Shown piece after piece: positions 62,377 through 64,000 of a stretch of 64,000 nucleotides of DNA (position 1 is its first letter; every line of letters begins with the position of its first letter). Source of the DNA: CAWCAW01 sp963714125. GTDB lineage: Bacteria; Actinomycetota; Acidimicrobiia; Acidimicrobiales; UBA8190. The position numbers were made by a program, and so were the translations under genes. Location of the stretch: NCBI GenBank assembly GCA_963714125.1, contig OY970234.1, positions 1,798,001-1,862,000 of the forward strand, written 5' to 3'. Under the pieces are notes generated by a model. That model searched no databases. It saw only the letters and a list, made by a program, of their open reading frames with translations, and was not told the DNA's origin.

Positions 62377-62984
62377 TATTTCTTGCCTCTGACCTGGGAT
62401 TGTCTCTCAGATCCGAAAAAACGTCCCTCAGTGCAGCGCTAGGAAACGTACATACTCCGAAGTGCTTGAACTTTAGGATTCGTGAACAGCCTAGGTGACC
62501 TCGACAGACTGTCGAAGTCCTTCGCCCTCCGCCTTGTTGGGCGAGAACAAGTCCGCGAGAGCCCCTAGTCACCTACGGGGAGGCCGTGGGCCAGCTAACA
62601 CAGCGTTGCTGGTTCCTCGGGGGTCTCACGGCGGAGCCCACCACTTCCGAGTTCCTGGAGAGGTTCGTCATTCACCTTCTCGCCACCGAGGCCCCCGCCG
62701 TGCCCCCCGAACTGTTTCAATGCGCTGCGTAGTTCTCGCCTGGATCGGGATTGAGGGGTACAGGGATTCCAAGCTCATGGCCAACATGAGGTCGCCCGTG
62801 TCTCCGACCGATCCGTCGTCGTAATTCATCGAGGTCCAGATCCGTCGCCTGCTAATGACTACAAGGGGAGCCATTATGCGACTCTCGCCAGACAGCGGCG
62901 TTCGACGGGCGAAATTGCTTGGATTGCGGTGCCTCGACTTGCGCATTTGACGAGGCCGTTGCTCGCATGAATAGCGGGGCGAAA
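62377..62984. other. 608 bases between tRNA-Pro and the Ig-like gene
   Basis: Apart from the possible broken small gene at 62482-62732, I see no convincing gene. The base composition is lower in GC than most of the window. No integrase or repeat of the tRNA end was found. Confidence 0.5.
62482..62732 (+). pseudogene. Possible broken or frameshifted small gene
   Basis: A GTG at 62482 gives 28 residues (LDRLSKSFALRLVGREQVRE in the middle) to a TAG at 62566. In the -1 frame at that point the reading continues LVTYGEAVGQLTQRCWFLGG, then SEFLERFVIHLLATEAP, to a TAG at 62730-62732. The second part has coding-like third positions. Together they look like one gene of about 80 residues broken by a -1 shift at AGCCCCTAG, or two short overlapping genes. 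No family recognised. Confidence 0.35.
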
Positions 62985-64000
62985 TCAGGTGACGGTCAAT
63001 GTGAAGACCTGAGTCACAAACTGCGCAGCCTTTCCCGTTCCGAACTTGGCAACGATGGCGAGTTGATAGACACCGGGAGACTTCTTTAGGTTCGGCGTCC
63101 CCGAGATCGATGCCTTGCCGTCTCGGTCGTTTACAAAGTGCAATCCTCTGGGCAGCGTTCCCGTCTTCTTGATTACTGGCACTGGGTTTCCATAGGTCTC
63201 GATGGAGAATGAGAAGGCTGAGCCCGCCGTGGCGGAAGCATTATCTGCGCTGGAGATTCCATCGCCCACGACTGGAGCAATAAGCACGCACCCTTTGGCA
63301 TCAAGAGTGCTCGTTGATGTGTTGTCTGACGAGCCCAAGTAGTGCGCATCTCCCACATACACGGCCGAAAAGCACCACATGCCGGTCGCTGTAGGAGTAA
63401 ACGACGTTGAGACGGCTGATGAAGTATTGCCTGGGCCTGTCACTAGATTGACGTCAGCGTCTTGAGGACTCCCGCTGGGAACGCACGGGCCTGCTGTCAC
63501 AGTTTGAGCGGTCCCAGTCTGACACATGTAAAACGATACTGATCCCGTGGGAGGGCCACCTAGAGCATCTCCCTTAACTGTCACGGAGTCGCTGACGCTT
63601 GAGCCAATCGTTGCGTTGGCGGTGGAGATCGTGCTTGCTGTCGTGGATGGTAGCGGGATGACCAGTACGCATTCGTTGGAGTCCACGGTGGTGGTGTTGT
63701 CTGAGGAGCCGAGGTAGTTCGAGTCACCTTCGTATACGGCCGAGAAGCACCATGTACCCGGCGACTTCAACGTGAACGAGGATGAGAGGGCTGAAGATGT
63801 ATCGCCTGCGCCACTTACGAGCTCCGCGTCTGAGTCCTCGGGACTGCCGCCCGGAACACAGCGCCCGGCTGCGACGTTTTGGGTCGTGCCGGTTTGACAG
63901 GCGTAAAATGAGACAACCCCAGTCGGACTGATGCCCAATGGAATTCCTGTGATAGTCACAGAGTCGTTGACGCTCGTTCCGATGAAAGCCTCCGCATAGG
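62985..64000 (-). CDS. Ig-like repeat surface protein, C-terminal part
   Basis: The frame is open from the right edge to a stop at 62985, about 337 codons; the N-terminus is outside. Two tandem units of about 125 residues each contain VSFYxCQTGT, CVPxGSPxD, WCFSAVYxGD and YLGSSDNT, with four Cys per unit, suggesting two disulfides. The last about 85 residues resemble a putative-Ig (He_PIG) domain: PVPVIKKTGTLPRGLHF, ASISGTPNLKKSPGVYQ. It ends with TLTVT. It is likely secreted or surface-attached. Third codon positions are less GC-rich than in the rest of the window. Confidence 0.78.
   Translation of the reverse strand, partial: YAEAFIGTSVNDSVTITGIPLGISPTGVVSFYACQTGTTQNVAAGRCVPGGSPEDSDAELVSGAGDTSSALSSSFTLKSPGTWCFSAVYEGDSNYLGSSDNTTTVDSNECVLVIPLPSTTASTISTANATIGSSVSDSVTVKGDALGGPPTGSVSFYMCQTGTAQTVTAGPCVPSGSPQDADVNLVTGPGNTSSAVSTSFTPTATGMWCFSAVYVGDAHYLGSSDNTSTSTLDAKGCVLIAPVVGDGISSADNASATAGSAFSFSIETYGNPVPVIKKTGTLPRGLHFVNDRDGKASISGTPNLKKSPGVYQLAIVAKFGTGKAAQFVTQVFTLTVT
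63252..64000 (-). repeat. Tandem 375-base repeats in the Ig-like gene
   Basis: Units at about 63627-64000 and 63252-63626 encode similar 125-residue modules with the same spacing of VSFY and Cys positions. The DNA has diverged, but protein similarity is clear. Confidence 0.7.

Noticed and set aside
62668..62946. Minus-strand ORF upstream of the Ig gene
   Set aside because: No family or ribosome site. The opposite strand has better coding character.

Overview
The window looks like chromosomal DNA of a GC-rich actinobacterium, most likely of the Acidimicrobiia type; the class is an inference. Support comes from a mycothiol S-conjugate amidase (Mca), three luciferase-like F420-type oxidoreductases, a PspA-HtpX-PspAB stress operon, a CeoB/CeoC potassium pair beside an APC-type permease, frequent GTG starts and ATGA/GTGA overlaps. 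There is no phage, transposase, rRNA operon or CRISPR array. Two tRNAs are present (Gly-UCC and Pro-UGG).

Layout. 0-5.2 kb: a leftward three-gene unit encoding a membrane GGDEF-EAL c-di-GMP enzyme, a PLP alpha-oxoamine-synthase-like enzyme and an MFS exporter (cut by the window edge). 5.3-9.9 kb: a small unknown gene, then comM(yifB)-dprA-NYN protein-F420 oxidoreductase, rightward. 9.9-12.6 kb: divergent ald and fumC. 12.6-14.4 kb: a less typical patch with a small ORF, a methyltransferase and a lipoprotein. 14.4-22.6 kb: pterin dehydratase, DUF6687-like protein, the pspA-htpX-pspAB operon diverging from mca, an SCP2 protein, a YdjC deacetylase, a small conserved protein, an F420 oxidoreductase and a DsbA-fold protein. 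22.6-31.4 kb: PAP2 phosphatase, an ECF sigma factor with a membrane-anchored tail, a PD-(D/E)XK nuclease, hydrolase, DedA protein, cobQ, and a PadR operon whose Tat-exported esterase is frameshifted. 31.4-38.7 kb: RDD/SpoIIM divergent pair plus the MoxR-DUF58-DUF4350-DUF4129 operon. 38.9-43.9 kb: PAP2-like protein, methyltransferase paralogue, tRNA-Gly, SDR, MFS and TetR with a clear shared operator. 44.0-51.4 kb: secreted beta-propeller, M15 peptidase lipoprotein, then a potassium block (CeoC, CeoB, a KimA-like permease fused to an OB fold, and a KdpD-like sensor piece lacking a kinase) followed by an SRPBCC protein. 51.5-62.3 kb: DMT transporter, hydrolase, copper amine oxidase, F420 oxidoreductase, class III cyclase, thioesterase, FAD oxidoreductase, DUF2834 protein and a multi-membrane glycosyltransferase-like protein. 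62.3-64 kb: tRNA-Pro, a stretch with a probably broken small gene, and a Cys-containing Ig-like repeat protein running off the right edge.

How they fit together. Most genes are housekeeping or stress related, but several units look like coherent systems: c-di-GMP signalling coupled to a candidate small-molecule synthase and exporter (left end), envelope stress (psp), a MoxR/SpoIIM membrane-assembly cluster, and potassium homeostasis. The least explained are the left-end signalling operon, the fused potassium permease and the tailed sigma factor.
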